From Halobellus salinus (GTDB lineage: Archaea > Halobacteriota > Halobacteria > Halobacteriales > Haloferacaceae): a stretch of DNA of 64,000 nucleotides. Shown one piece after another: positions 1 through 9,200 of the stretch. The stretch is taken from positions 181,320-245,319 of the forward strand of contig NZ_BMOC01000003.1 in the NCBI RefSeq assembly GCF_014646875.1, given 5' to 3'. The translations under genes and the position numbers were made by a program. The notes under the pieces are model-generated. The model was given only the letters and a program-made list of their open reading frames with translations, was not told where the DNA came from and made no database searches. The number at the start of each line of letters is the position of its first letter. The first letter of the stretch is position 1.

Positions 1-348
1 ATCGCTTAGTTTCTCGAACTCCTCGTCACCGGAGGCCTGAACGAGATCTGACCAAATCGCATCCTGTTGTCCGTCGAGCCAGTCGGTGTCCAGCAGTCCA
101 TCGAGGACGGTCAGCAGGTGGCTCTTCCCACTTCCGTAGTAGCCGTAGAGCCAGTAGTTCGATCCCGTCCGCATATCGTCTGCCTGGCCGAGCGTTCGGT
201 CGACGAAGTCCCCAATAAACCGGCGGGAGTCAGCAGTCATATGATACGACCGGATGGCTCGTTGACGGTGGTCTTGCTCGTCCCGATCAATACGGACCGA
301 CTCCTCGAAATCATCCGGGAGGTCGTCGAACCAGTTCCCGTCGACCAT
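1..348 (-). CDS. BREX-type P-loop ATPase (BrxC/PglY-like), N-terminal part, cut by window edge
   Basis: The first 116 residues are visible and the gene runs off the left edge. A Walker A motif GYYGSGKSH lies near residues 65-75, preceded by a short N-terminal region. Large BrxC/PglY ATPases of BREX phage-defence systems begin with this kind of P-loop. The ATG overlaps the TAA stop of the upstream brxA-like gene (TAATG), so the two are translationally coupled, and this pairing is the main reason for the BREX call. Other large defence ATPases such as DUF6079 proteins share the motif and cannot be excluded without the remainder of the protein. Confidence 0.6.
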   Translation of the reverse strand, partial: MVDGNWFDDLPDDFEESVRIDRDEQDHRQRAIRSYHMTADSRRFIGDFVDRTLGQADDMRTGSNYWLYGYYGSGKSHLLTVLDGLLDTDWLDGQQDAIWSDLVQASGDEEFEKLSD

Positions 349-1187
349 TAGCTGTCACCTCCGTCGTGTGGCCACGAATACGGTCCATCACTGGGACGTA
401 CGTCGAGATCACCGTGCAGCTCGATGTACTCCCACGCGCCGGTGCTCACAACTCGGTCGAAGAGCTCTTCCCAACGGTTCTCAGGCTGGAAGAGATAGAG
501 TAACCCTCGCGGCGCAGTGAGCCACTCATCGTCATCGCTCTCGTACGAATAGTCCATCGCGACAAGTAGCGGGATGTCGCCTATCGACGGAGATGCACCA
601 GCGACCGATTGCTGTCCGTCGAGTACACCGATTTCACGCAGTACCGAGCGAAAGCCTTCGCACCACCGCCTGGTCGTTGACTCGGCGTAGTCGAAGGAGG
701 TTCCGTCAGAGTACTCCAGCCGAGTGAGGATATCGACAAGCGTTTCATTCGAGAAATTAAGCGAATCCGGTCTGTCTTTCATAAAACGTGAGACATATTC
801 GTGGACGGCGTACCGAACGAGCGAATCATCCGAAACAAGGTAGAGATAGAGAATCTGCGCTTTGTCGCGAGTCGTGTGACAGTCGTCGAATATCGCTGGT
901 AGAACGCTCGGATTCGGGAGCGCCCTGGGGGCGTTCTTGAACCGCGACGTCAACACGCGGTATATTTTCTGGGAGCTGCCTCGTGTGCTTCGGTTCGACA
1001 GTCGTTCGTCAAACCAGACCTCTTTGACTTCGTTCCAGTTGCCGTGCTCGGCGTAGAGTTGGGCGAGTTCCTCGGCTCGTTCGACAAGGAGACCACACAT
1101 AGTCAGATCCATATTCACGTCTCCCGGCGGGAACTGGCGAGACAGCGATGGGACGGGAGAGCTGCCGCCGTCAGATACGAAGTTCAT
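348..1187 (-). CDS. brxA: BrxA-like protein (DUF1819 family)
   Basis: The 279-aa protein has the DUF1819/BrxA pattern. There is an early GLLVERAEELAQLY helix, then an NWNEVKEVWFDE segment, an Arg/Ser-rich stretch (SNRSTRGSSQKI) leading into a helix, and a later region on hydrophobic helices around LYLVSDDSLVRYAVHEYV. BrxA is a small helical DNA-binding component encoded first in many BREX phage-defence operons. The gene is first here too, and its stop overlaps the start of a P-loop ATPase. A TATA-like element 28 nt upstream of the ATG suggests a leaderless operon promoter. Residue-level homology was judged by eye, so the family call is likely but not proven. Confidence 0.68.
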   Translation of the reverse strand: MNFVSDGGSSPVPSLSRQFPPGDVNMDLTMCGLLVERAEELAQLYAEHGNWNEVKEVWFDERLSNRSTRGSSQKIYRVLTSRFKNAPRALPNPSVLPAIFDDCHTTRDKAQILYLYLVSDDSLVRYAVHEYVSRFMKDRPDSLNFSNETLVDILTRLEYSDGTSFDYAESTTRRWCEGFRSVLREIGVLDGQQSVAGASPSIGDIPLLVAMDYSYESDDDEWLTAPRGLLYLFQPENRWEELFDRVVSTGAWEYIELHGDLDVRPSDGPYSWPHDGGDS

Positions 1188-1210
1188 ACGTTCGTAGATT
1201 GAACCGAGTC

Positions 1211-1220
1211 ACTTTATGTT
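1211..1220 (-). promoter_or_regulatory. TATA box of the BREX-like operon
   Basis: The minus strand reads AACATAAAGT, centred about 28 nt upstream of the brxA-like ATG. This is the archaeal TATA spacing expected for a leaderless transcript. Confidence 0.5.
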
Positions 1221-1251
1221 TCGTCTACTGCGGAGAGATCAGTGGTTGAGT

Positions 1252-1841
1252 CTACGTTTCCATCGCCTCCCCGATCCGAGCCTCAGTTGGCTCTGCGAGG
1301 GATGGCTCAACCGCGGAATAGTCGGACCAACCGCCGATGCTCATCATCGTCCGAACGTCCACCTGGCGCTCGATAAGATGGTATGTCGCCCAAGAGCGTC
1401 TTAGATCGTGCGAGGATACAGACCGCCATCGTGGTTCGTCCAGATCCTCAGCAATCGCCTTTGCCGCTTCTTTGACCCACCGACGAACCGATGGAGTACT
1501 CACGTCAACCCACGACTCAGACGGGTCCAGTTGTCGCTCACGGCTGTGCGGACATCATCAGCGACGTCATCGGGCATCCAGGCGTCTCTCGTTTTGCGGT
1601 CACCACCTTTCGTATTCTTTCCGCGGACCTCGAACAGCCACGCACCACCGTCTTTGGAGTAGCGAAGACGGTCATCACCGGGGTAGCTTACCTCAGATAC
1701 CCGGAGGCCACACCGCTGTATCAGTTGTACTGCGATCTCTCTTTCCCAGCCACCTTCCCCAGCCGACCGTTCGAGAGTCGATAGCTCATCTGGAGAAAGC
1801 CAGCACTTCGTGACATCTCCCGCGTCGTCGACGCGAATCAT
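1252..1841 (-). pseudogene. Small tyrosine recombinase/integrase, frameshifted and lacking the catalytic tyrosine
   Basis: Two reading frames together make one approximately 195-aa haloarchaeal integrase of the short type without a core-binding domain. Frame one (1500-1841) carries the first catalytic Arg (QRCGLRVSEVS) and the KNTKGGDRKTRDAWMP segment. Frame two (1252-1503) carries SSHDLRRSWATYH (H-x-x-R) and GGWSDYS. Reading frame two back to about 1525 gives SESWVDVSTPSVRRW, which continues the protein, so a single frameshift lies around 1515-1535. The residue nine after the GGW tryptophan, where the nucleophilic Tyr belongs, is Ser (EPSL instead of the usual EPYL). The gene is therefore inactivated twice. 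It sits directly upstream of the BREX-like genes on the same strand and may be the relic of the enzyme that mobilised the island. Confidence 0.8.
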
Positions 1842-1964
1842 AACCGAATAATGCAGATAATCCGCCTAGTTCTTTCGGTCAACAGGACCAGATATCGGCT
1901 TCAACTGGGGAACCCCGGCTGTTCCTAACCGGGTTATTCCATAACTCGATCAGACCTTGGTCAT

Positions 1965-2675
1965 CTATGGCGGCGGGAGATCTGATGCTGAGAGCCGCCG
2001 CACTAGATCGTTGCCGTTGACAAGTTCCATTTCTGGCCAGAATTCGGTCGCGTACTCGGTTGCGGTGTCAGTGAGATCCGCGCTGGTCACGACCGCGACC
2101 CGGTCTGCACTGCCCTTGGCGATGGTGCTGGCCAGTTGCTGGAGGACGCGACGGCCGACCGTATTTCCTTGGGAATTCTGTTTGACCCGGATTGCGACGG
2201 TTTCGGTCGGCGACCGCGCCCAGACGTCGGCACCACCGTCGTTGGTGGCAATCGTGACCCCCACGTCGTAGCCCTCGTCTGCGTAGAGCGACCCAACCAG
2301 TGACTCGAATGCCTCCCAGTCGTACACAAGTAGATCCGAGCGTTCCCACGTCTTCTCCCCCATCGCTTCGGTCCGGCGGTCGATCGGCCCCAAGACGTTC
2401 GGAAACGTATCGTTCACGGCCATCACCGGCGCGTCCTGCCATTCCGTGACCGCAACCGAGGGGTGGTCGTGGTCGACGCGGTCAAGGAACGCTGCGATCC
2501 GCGCCCCGCGCTCAACTATCTCTTTCAGAGACTTGAGATCAGTAGGGCGCTCGGCAGGGTCAGCCTGCGCGATGTCTGAGAAAAACGTTACGATTGCGTG
2601 GGCCTGTGGGCCTGCAACCGTAGAGTGTATGAGAACCGTGCGGCGGTGTATCCCCTCCCTGCTCGCGCCTCCCAT
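1965..2675 (-). CDS. Mrr-like restriction endonuclease domain protein
   Basis: The protein is 236 aa. The C-terminal half (from about residue 115) is an Mrr_cat-type PD-(D/E)XK nuclease domain. It has DWEAFESLVGSLYADEGYDV at the start, the catalytic Asp in GGADVWA and a following core strand IRVKQ where Mrr proteins usually have a QxK motif. The 100-residue N-terminal part is not recognised. Mrr nucleases cut modified DNA or act as general defence nucleases. The gene lies next to the integrase relic and BREX-like genes, which fits a defence-island setting. The ATG at 2675 is the first in the frame, with an in-frame stop about 45 nt upstream, but a later start near residue 14 is possible. Confidence 0.65.
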   Translation of the reverse strand: MGGASREGIHRRTVLIHSTVAGPQAHAIVTFFSDIAQADPAERPTDLKSLKEIVERGARIAAFLDRVDHDHPSVAVTEWQDAPVMAVNDTFPNVLGPIDRRTEAMGEKTWERSDLLVYDWEAFESLVGSLYADEGYDVGVTIATNDGGADVWARSPTETVAIRVKQNSQGNTVGRRVLQQLASTIAKGSADRVAVVTSADLTDTATEYATEFWPEMELVNGNDLVRRLSASDLPPP

Positions 2676-2776
2676 TCGGTCGGCGCTCGCTGAGGAAGGG
2701 GGCTTAGCGCCTCGGTACAGCTACTACCCGAGACTCTACACGATTTCCATTTGAGTGAGTTGTGCACTCGACCGCA

Positions 2777-3448
2777 TCACCCATCGACAGCCGACTGGAT
2801 ACCGAGCCAGTGGGCGACCGTTCCGCTCTCGTCCGGGACGGGGACGACGGTGACGCGGTTGCGGAAGCCGGTACCGTCGCGGCGGTAGTTCCGGAGTTCG
2901 ACGGTCGCCTCGGTCCAGGTGTCGACCGCTTCACGCAGCGTCGCGACAGCCTCGGGGTCGGTGGCGGGACCCTGAAGCAGCCTCGGGTTCTCCCCGCGGA
3001 GTTCGCCGAGCGGGTAGCCGGTGAGGTCCCTGAACGCTTCGTTCGCGTAGAGGATCGGATTGTCCCGGTACGCCGGCCCCGAGAGCGTGATCCCGAGCGG
3101 GCCCGCGTCGAATCGCCGAATGCGACCGAGAAGCGCCGCCCCGCGGTCGTCGAGGCCGGCGGTGACACGCGGCGTCGGCTCTCCGGCAGCGGCAACGTCA
3201 CCGAGGTCGCGCGTGTCGATCAGCAGCTCGCACCGGTCCTCGAATCCGCGTTCGCAGCACAGGCAGTCGGCGAGCGCCCGTCTGAGTTGCGTCAACGGTT
3301 CGAGAGTGCGGCCGCGGGAACAAACCGGTGGCGGTGTGTGACGGGAGGCGAAGCCGAGAGTCGTCGATCCCGTACTCGTCAACCGGGACCGCGCTTCGGT
3401 CCGCACCCGGTGCCACAGCGCGAACAGTCGGAAAGCAAAGCTCTTCAC
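2777..3448 (-). CDS. Single-PAS-domain protein
   Basis: The last 105 residues are a PAS domain: GPLGITLSGPAY, YANEAFRDLTGYPLGEL, GENPRLLQG, then a beta strand VTVVPVPDESG. It resembles the PAS domains of haloarchaeal Bat-type regulators and LOV domains. The LOV photoactive cysteine position (GxNCRFLQG) is Pro here, so it should not bind flavin covalently. A Cys-rich segment (DCLCCERG) precedes the PAS domain. No output domain is present, so it could act as a sensor partner. No ATG occurs in the frame. The GTG at 3448 is one option, but coding-like third-position bias only starts near 3330, so the true start may be further downstream. Confidence 0.5.
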   Translation of the reverse strand: MKSFAFRLFALWHRVRTEARSRLTSTGSTTLGFASRHTPPPVCSRGRTLEPLTQLRRALADCLCCERGFEDRCELLIDTRDLGDVAAAGEPTPRVTAGLDDRGAALLGRIRRFDAGPLGITLSGPAYRDNPILYANEAFRDLTGYPLGELRGENPRLLQGPATDPEAVATLREAVDTWTEATVELRNYRRDGTGFRNRVTVVPVPDESGTVAHWLGIQSAVDG

Positions 3449-3471
3449 CCGGTGTGTTCCTGAATCAACCA

Positions 3472-5277
3472 ATGGTCGATGCTAGCGGGGACGTGGGCCC
3501 ACCCGACGGCGGGGACGACGGCGTTCCGACCGCCGGCGGCGTTATCGCCGATATGTTCTCCTCCGACGAGGTGTTCCAGCGGATCGTCGCCGACGCCGAC
3601 CACGAGATCACCTCCGGCGCCCGGGAGCTGTTTTTCAGCGCCGTGGCCGGGGGGTTCGCGATCACCATCACCCTGCTCGTCTACGCGTCGATGTATCCGA
3701 AGACCGACAGCAGCGTCGTCGCGGCGCTGCTCTACCCCATCGGGTTCATCTACATCATCATCGGCGGCTATCAGCTGTACACCGAAAACACCCTCCCACC
3801 GGTGGCGCTGACCCTCGAACGGCTGGCGTCGATCCCAGTGTTGTTTCGCCACTGGGTGATCGTGTTGGCGGGCAACTTCGCCGGGGGCGCGGTGGGCGCG
3901 GCCGTGCTCGCGTTCGGCGGCGTGCTCGAACCGGAGGCCGCGGCCGCAGCCGCGGAGTTCGCCCGTCACGGTGTCTACGACGTGACTCGGATCCAGCTGT
4001 TTTTCAAGGCCGCGTTCGCGGGGCTGGTCGTCGCCGGCGTGGTGTGGGTGAACTTCGCGGCCCGCGACACGGTCACCCGGCTGCTCACTGTCTACCTCGC
4101 GTTTCTCGTCATCCCGCTCGGGGACCTGTTCCACGTCGTCGTCTCGTTCACCGAGGCGCTATTTTTGATTTTTGTCGGCGACGTGGGAGTCGTGCTCGCG
4201 TTCACCGACTTCGTCATCCCCGTGCTGCTCGGGAACACCATCGGTGGGGTGGTGTTGGTGACTGTGGTGAACTACTATCAGACCACCGAACAGCGCCTCG
4301 AGACCGCGCGCTTCGAGAACGTCCGCCAGCTGTCGGTCCGCGAGTGGCTGCTCGGCGGGTTGGCGGGGCGCTCGTACGTGCCCCTGGTCGACACCGTCGA
4401 GGAGTTCGTCCGCGACCCCGACTCCTACCGCATTCTGGTCCCGATCGCAAACCCCCGGACCGAAACCGGGATCGTCGACCTGGCGTGTGCGGTCGCGAGC
4501 AACCGCGAGACGGGAACCGTCCACGTCGTCCACGTGGTTCAGGCGCCCGAAAAGCGTAGACGGGCGTCGGGACACGACCGGCGCGACCGGATCACCGCCG
4601 AATCCGAACGGCTGCTCGAGGACGTCAGAGGGATCGGCGACCGGTACGGCGTCACCCTCGAAACCTCGACCATCATCACCCACCGGTCGTTCGAGGACGT
4701 CTTCGACCGGGCGAACCGGACCCGTCCCGACCTGGTCGTGATGGAGTGGGAGCGCAACGAGTTGTGGGCCTCGGCCCGCGCGGAGCGCCCGCTCGACGAA
4801 CTCACGAACCAACTGCCGTGTGACTTCCTCGTGGTGAAAGACCGCGATCTGGACTACTCGCGGGTACTCTTGCCGACCGCTGGCGGCCCCGACTCGGATC
4901 TGAGCGCCGAGGTCGCCCGCGCGCTCAACACGACTGTCGGGGCCGAGGTCTCGCTGTTGCACGTCGTCGACGGCCCCGGGGGACGCGATGCCGGCGAGGC
5001 GTTCCTCCGGGAGTGGGCGGCCGAACACGACCTCACAGAGGCGACCGCAACCGTTGACGACTCCGGGGACGTCGAGGCTGCGATCGAACGCGCCGCCAAC
5101 GGCAACACCATGGTTATGCTCGGCGCGACCGAGCGCGGGCTGTTGGCCCGGCTGGTCACCAACTCCCTCCACCTGCAGGTCGTCGACGAGGTCGAGGCGT
5201 CGGTGCTCCTGGCCGAACGCCCGACCGACCGGTCGTTTGCCGATCGGTTGTTCGGTCGGGGGCGACGCGGGAAGTAG
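3472..5277 (+). CDS. Formate/nitrite transporter (FNT) channel fused to two UspA domains
   Basis: The protein is 601 aa from the ATG at 3472. An N-terminal cytoplasmic stretch is followed by an FNT-type membrane domain (about residues 40-290) with six hydrophobic segments and the family's GN motifs (LAGNFAGGAVGA, LLGNTIGGVV). Two UspA universal-stress modules follow, about residues 315-455 and 460-595. Their signatures are YRILVPIANP, LVVMEWERNE, DYSRVLLPTA and MVMLGATERG. FNT proteins are pentameric channels for formate, nitrite or small anions. The UspA modules would be cytosolic regulators that may bind nucleotides, by family knowledge. The transported anion cannot be read from the sequence. 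The reading frame is open upstream of 3472, but that segment overlaps the opposing PAS gene and shows no signal of coding. Confidence 0.85.
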   Translation: MVDASGDVGPPDGGDDGVPTAGGVIADMFSSDEVFQRIVADADHEITSGARELFFSAVAGGFAITITLLVYASMYPKTDSSVVAALLYPIGFIYIIIGGYQLYTENTLPPVALTLERLASIPVLFRHWVIVLAGNFAGGAVGAAVLAFGGVLEPEAAAAAAEFARHGVYDVTRIQLFFKAAFAGLVVAGVVWVNFAARDTVTRLLTVYLAFLVIPLGDLFHVVVSFTEALFLIFVGDVGVVLAFTDFVIPVLLGNTIGGVVLVTVVNYYQTTEQRLETARFENVRQLSVREWLLGGLAGRSYVPLVDTVEEFVRDPDSYRILVPIANPRTETGIVDLACAVASNRETGTVHVVHVVQAPEKRRRASGHDRRDRITAESERLLEDVRGIGDRYGVTLETSTIITHRSFEDVFDRANRTRPDLVVMEWERNELWASARAERPLDELTNQLPCDFLVVKDRDLDYSRVLLPTAGGPDSDLSAEVARALNTTVGAEVSLLHVVDGPGGRDAGEAFLREWAAEHDLTEATATVDDSGDVEAAIERAANGNTMVMLGATERGLLARLVTNSLHLQVVDEVEASVLLAERPTDRSFADRLFGRGRRGK

Positions 5278-5371
5278 CGGGAAGTAGCGCCGCCCGGGGC
5301 GGTGGTGCGGAACGTGGGGCGTGCGGGCCGCCGGCGCTGCGGGGTACCGACGACGCCCGGCGACGGGACCG

Positions 5372-6148
5372 CTACCGGCCGATGGTCCCCTGCCGGGTGA
5401 TCGGCGCGTCGGGATCGACCACGAACGCGACCAGCGTGGCGTCTGTCCGGCCGGAGACGGACGCGGCGGCGTCGCCGACGAACACGCCGCTCTCGGTCGC
5501 GTCGAGGTCGGTGCCCGCGGCGGTGACCCTGCCGTCGAACACGTACAGGTACGTGTCCCACTCGGGGGTGGTCGGGAGGGCCACGGTCTCACCCGCGTCG
5601 AGTCGGATGTCGTGGAGGTGGACCGCGTTGCGGACGGACGCGGGCGCCTCGGACCCCTCGGGACCGAACACGTGCCGCCACTGGTTTGCGACCGGGTCGG
5701 GGAGCGGTTCGTGTTGGATCTCCGGTTCGAGGCCCAGGGTGTGCGGCCGGACGAAGATCTGGAGCATCCGCAGCGGCGGATCCTCTGCGAGGGTCCGCTC
5801 GGCGTGCCAGAACCCGCTCCCGGCGTTCATCACAAGCAGGGTCTCGGGGTCGGTCACCAGATCGTTGCCCTCGCGGTCGTCGTGACGCATAACGCCCGCC
5901 GGCACCCACGAGACGATCTCCTCGTTCCGGTGGGGGTGCATCGGGATCAGCGTGTCAGGATCCATGAACGACTCCACGACCGTCGCGAGCGGACCGTACC
6001 CGTGGTCATCGTGGCCGGGAACCGCGCGACCGGGGAAGTTGAGTCGGATCCGGAACGTCCCCTGAGTCTGGGTCACATCGCTCCTCGGGAGTTCGTGAAA
6101 CGTCGCGGAGTCGGAGTGCATTACCTCGCGTTGGCGCCACAGCGGCAT
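5372..6148 (-). CDS. Pirin family protein
   Basis: The 258-aa bicupin has the pirin N-terminal metal-binding motif MHPHRNEEIVSWV (the His-x-His-Arg pattern) followed by HADE-like residues in SGFWHAERT. It continues into the second cupin (EWDTYLYVFDGRV). Pirins bind iron and some act as quercetin dioxygenases or as redox-responsive regulators, so the specific role here is unknown. The ATG at 6148 (MPLWRQREV) is preferred. The frame continues upstream to 6244, but that part overlaps the end of the neighbouring gene and is low in complexity. An alternative ATG lies at 6121. Confidence 0.85.
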   Translation of the reverse strand: MPLWRQREVMHSDSATFHELPRSDVTQTQGTFRIRLNFPGRAVPGHDDHGYGPLATVVESFMDPDTLIPMHPHRNEEIVSWVPAGVMRHDDREGNDLVTDPETLLVMNAGSGFWHAERTLAEDPPLRMLQIFVRPHTLGLEPEIQHEPLPDPVANQWRHVFGPEGSEAPASVRNAVHLHDIRLDAGETVALPTTPEWDTYLYVFDGRVTAAGTDLDATESGVFVGDAAASVSGRTDATLVAFVVDPDAPITRQGTIGR

Positions 6149-6240
6149 ATACACGTTGTCGGAGGCGACCCCTCGGCCGTCCGGCAGCGAGCGCGGCCGG
6201 GCGGCCGGACGGGCGCCCCGCCCCGTTGACGGCGCCGGAC

Positions 6241-9200
6241 TCACCCGAGGACGCCATCGAGCAGGCCTCGTGTCGCGGCGGCGTACGCGGCGCCGGTCAA
6301 CACCACCCAGGCGACCGCAGCCGCGAGTCCGACGGTCAGAAGCGGACCGGACCCGAGCACGCCGGCGACAACCCAGACCAAGACCCCGAACGCCGCGAGA
6401 CCCTGGATCCGCAGCCCGCTGACCGGCGGGGTGCGGCCGGTGAGTGTGAGTGCCATCCCGTACACCCCGAACAGCAGCGCCAGGAGGTAGCAGACCCCGC
6501 CGAGGAGCCCCGGGATCGAGCCCAGGCTCCCGAGGAGTGTCTGGTCGGAGTCGACCGACGGTGTCGTGGCCGGTGTCGCGGGAGCCTCGGTCCCGGCTGC
6601 TGGCGTTGCCGTGGGTGTCGCCGACGGCGTCTCCGTCCCCGGGTCGATCGCGACCGACGTGGCGGCGCTGTCGATTCCGAGGGTGTTCTCGACGACGAGC
6701 CCCACCTCAACGCGCTGGGCTGGCATCTCGAAGGTGTACGACGGGCGGTCGGTGACCGGTTGGGCGGTGTCGTCCCGCCGGTAGTGGTACCGCACGACCG
6801 ACCCCTGGTCGCTCGTCGAGTCGGCCCCGGAGAGTCGGACCTCCGCGCCCGGCGCTGCGTTCGTGGGGGCGTCGATCACGGCGGCCGGCCGGGTGTACTC
6901 GGGTGTGGTGGGCGTGTCCCGGAACGGGACGAAGTCGACCCACCCCCGTTCGGTAACGACCGGGTTCCCCTCGCCCTCCGGGAGGATCGACGAGTGGTAC
7001 GGGCCGTCCGGATCGCCCCAGTAGTTGGATTCGGCGTGGACGGTCCGCGTCGGCTCGGTCAGGATGCGCGCCGTCGTGTTGGTCGTGACAAGCGACTCCA
7101 CATCGACCGTTAGCCCCCGATCCTGGCCGTAGATCCCGTTCCCGCTGACGCGGTAGCTGCTGTTTGTCGACCCGGTTTTCGGGACTCGGATCCCGGTCGG
7201 GATGTCGGCGCTCACGCCCCTGATCGTGACCGCAGTCGCGGCAACACTCCGCGTGGAGCCCGGTCCGTCGGTCCGGAGAACGGCCACGACCCCGTCGCCG
7301 ACGCGGACGGCCTCGAGTTGGTCGTCGATCGCGGGGTCGGAGACGAGTTCGGAGAGCGGGATCTCCGAGTCGGCCTGGTTGAGAATCACCCCGGCGTCGC
7401 CCCCGGCGACGTGGATGCCCGTGCCCGGGTCGACATCCGGCACCCCGGGCGGGTCGGCAAAGCGGTTGGTGTTGAACACGATGTCGTTGTTGCGGACTGT
7501 CGTGGCCATCACGCCCCGGAGGATCAGCCCGTAGGTATTTGCGGCGACGACGTTGTCCGCAACCGAGAGGTTCGAACGGTGGGTGATGGGACTGGTGACG
7601 ACGAGCCCCGCCCCGGCGTTGTTCGTGAGCTGGTTGCCGGTGAGGGCGGTGGCGTGGACGACGAGGTCCGACCGGAGTTCAACCCCGTGACCACCGTTGT
7701 CGGTGATCGTGTTGTCTGACACCGCAAGCTCCCGCGTCACGGCGTTCGTTCGAACCGACACGCCGTTGTCGGCGTTCCCGACGATCTCGTTGTCGTGGAG
7801 CATTCCCCGTTGGACCCGCCACCCCGAAACGGAGACCCCGCTACCGCCGTTGTTCCCGATCGTGTTGTTGGCGGCGTCGACCGCGAGATTGAGGCTGTCA
7901 GTGTCGATCCCCACACCGTGGGCGGTGTTGTCCGTGAGCGTGTTCCGCCGCAGCGTGACCGTCCCGTCGGCCAGACTCTCTGCCCCAATCTGGCGGACCC
8001 GAACCCCGGTTCGGGTGCCCCGGATCCGGTTCCTGGTGGCCGTCACCGACACGTCGTCGCTGGTGGTGACTCGGATGCCGTCACGCGCATCCGTGATCTC
8101 GTTGTTCCGGAAGAGGGCCTCGGTGCGCTCGGCGCGGACCACAACGCCGCTCCCGGCGACCCCGGTGATCCGGTTTCGGAGCGCGTAAACTCGGGTGACG
8201 CGGTCGGCGGCGACGAACACGCCCGCCCCGTCAACCTCGCGGAACGTGGAATCGACGACCGAGAGCCCGCGCACCCGTGTCGAGGGCTGGTCGGCGTCGC
8301 GACGGTACACCACGGTGGACGGGTCGCCGACGGCGACCACTCTGGGTTCGGGGCCGCGGGCCAGGTCGGTCGGCGGCGTCACGCCGCCGACGACGAACGC
8401 GGCCTCCACACCCGCGGCGAGCTGTGACACCCCCGCGTCACGGAGTTGGACGCCGACGGGGTAGATCCCGCGTGTCGTCGGGTTCACCGCGTCGTCGTAC
8501 TCCACGATCAACGCCCCGTCGCTCGGGATTTCGACGGATTCCGAGAGCGAGACCGCCAGTCGGGCGTCCGTCGACGACACCGACGCCACCGACTCGGCGA
8601 ACGACCGCTCGATGCTGCCGTCGCGGTCCCGGTCGAGGCCGATGCGCTCGATGCTCCCGGCGTCGACCGACGCGACTGACCCGTCCGAGCGGTACCGCAG
8701 CCGGATCGAATCCATCGACACACCGGTGCCGGGCTGTAGTTCGAGGGTGTGGACAGCGTCCTCGTCTCTCGTGTTCGGCGCAGCCGTCAGCGAGATCCGG
8801 TCGGTCGTCCCGGCACCGGGACTCGCCTGGATCGCGTGGTCGCCGATGGCTCGGAACGTCGATCCGCTGACCGAGATCAGCGGTGCAGCGGTCGTCTCTT
8901 CGACGGCGAGTCCGGCCGTCGTGAAATCCCGCACTGTGGAGTCGACGACCTCGACTGTGCCAGCACTGCTCACCACGCTGAGTCCCGTGGTGCCGCCCGC
9001 AAGCGTCGTGTGGGCGAGTCTGAGTGAACTCTCCGCTGTTCCGTTGTACCGGAGGCTCGCCCACCGGCGATCCGCGTCGGCGCCCTCGGAGCGCGTGACC
9101 GACACCGGGCGGGTCGCCGTCCCGTTCGTCCGGAACGAACCGCTCACGGTCACGGTGATGTCCTCGGCGAGTTCGATTCGAGTCCCGGGGTCGACCGTCA

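Noticed and set aside
1500..1503. GTGA overlap in the integrase as translational coupling of two genes
   Set aside because: The second frame read upstream continues the integrase sequence (SESWVDVSTPS), so a frameshift in one gene explains it better.
2762..3463. 233-aa plus-strand frame opposite the PAS gene
   Set aside because: It is Arg/Gly/Val-rich without motifs, whereas the minus frame encodes a recognisable PAS domain.
5278..5371. Tandem CGGGAAGTAGCG and GC-rich hairpins after the FNT gene
   Set aside because: A short duplication around the stop codon; no terminator T-run, tRNA or other RNA structure was evident.
4159..5592. Long open frame antisense to the FNT-UspA gene
   Set aside because: It is Arg/Pro-rich and arises from GC-rich codon structure on the other strand; the FNT-UspA frame has clear family motifs.
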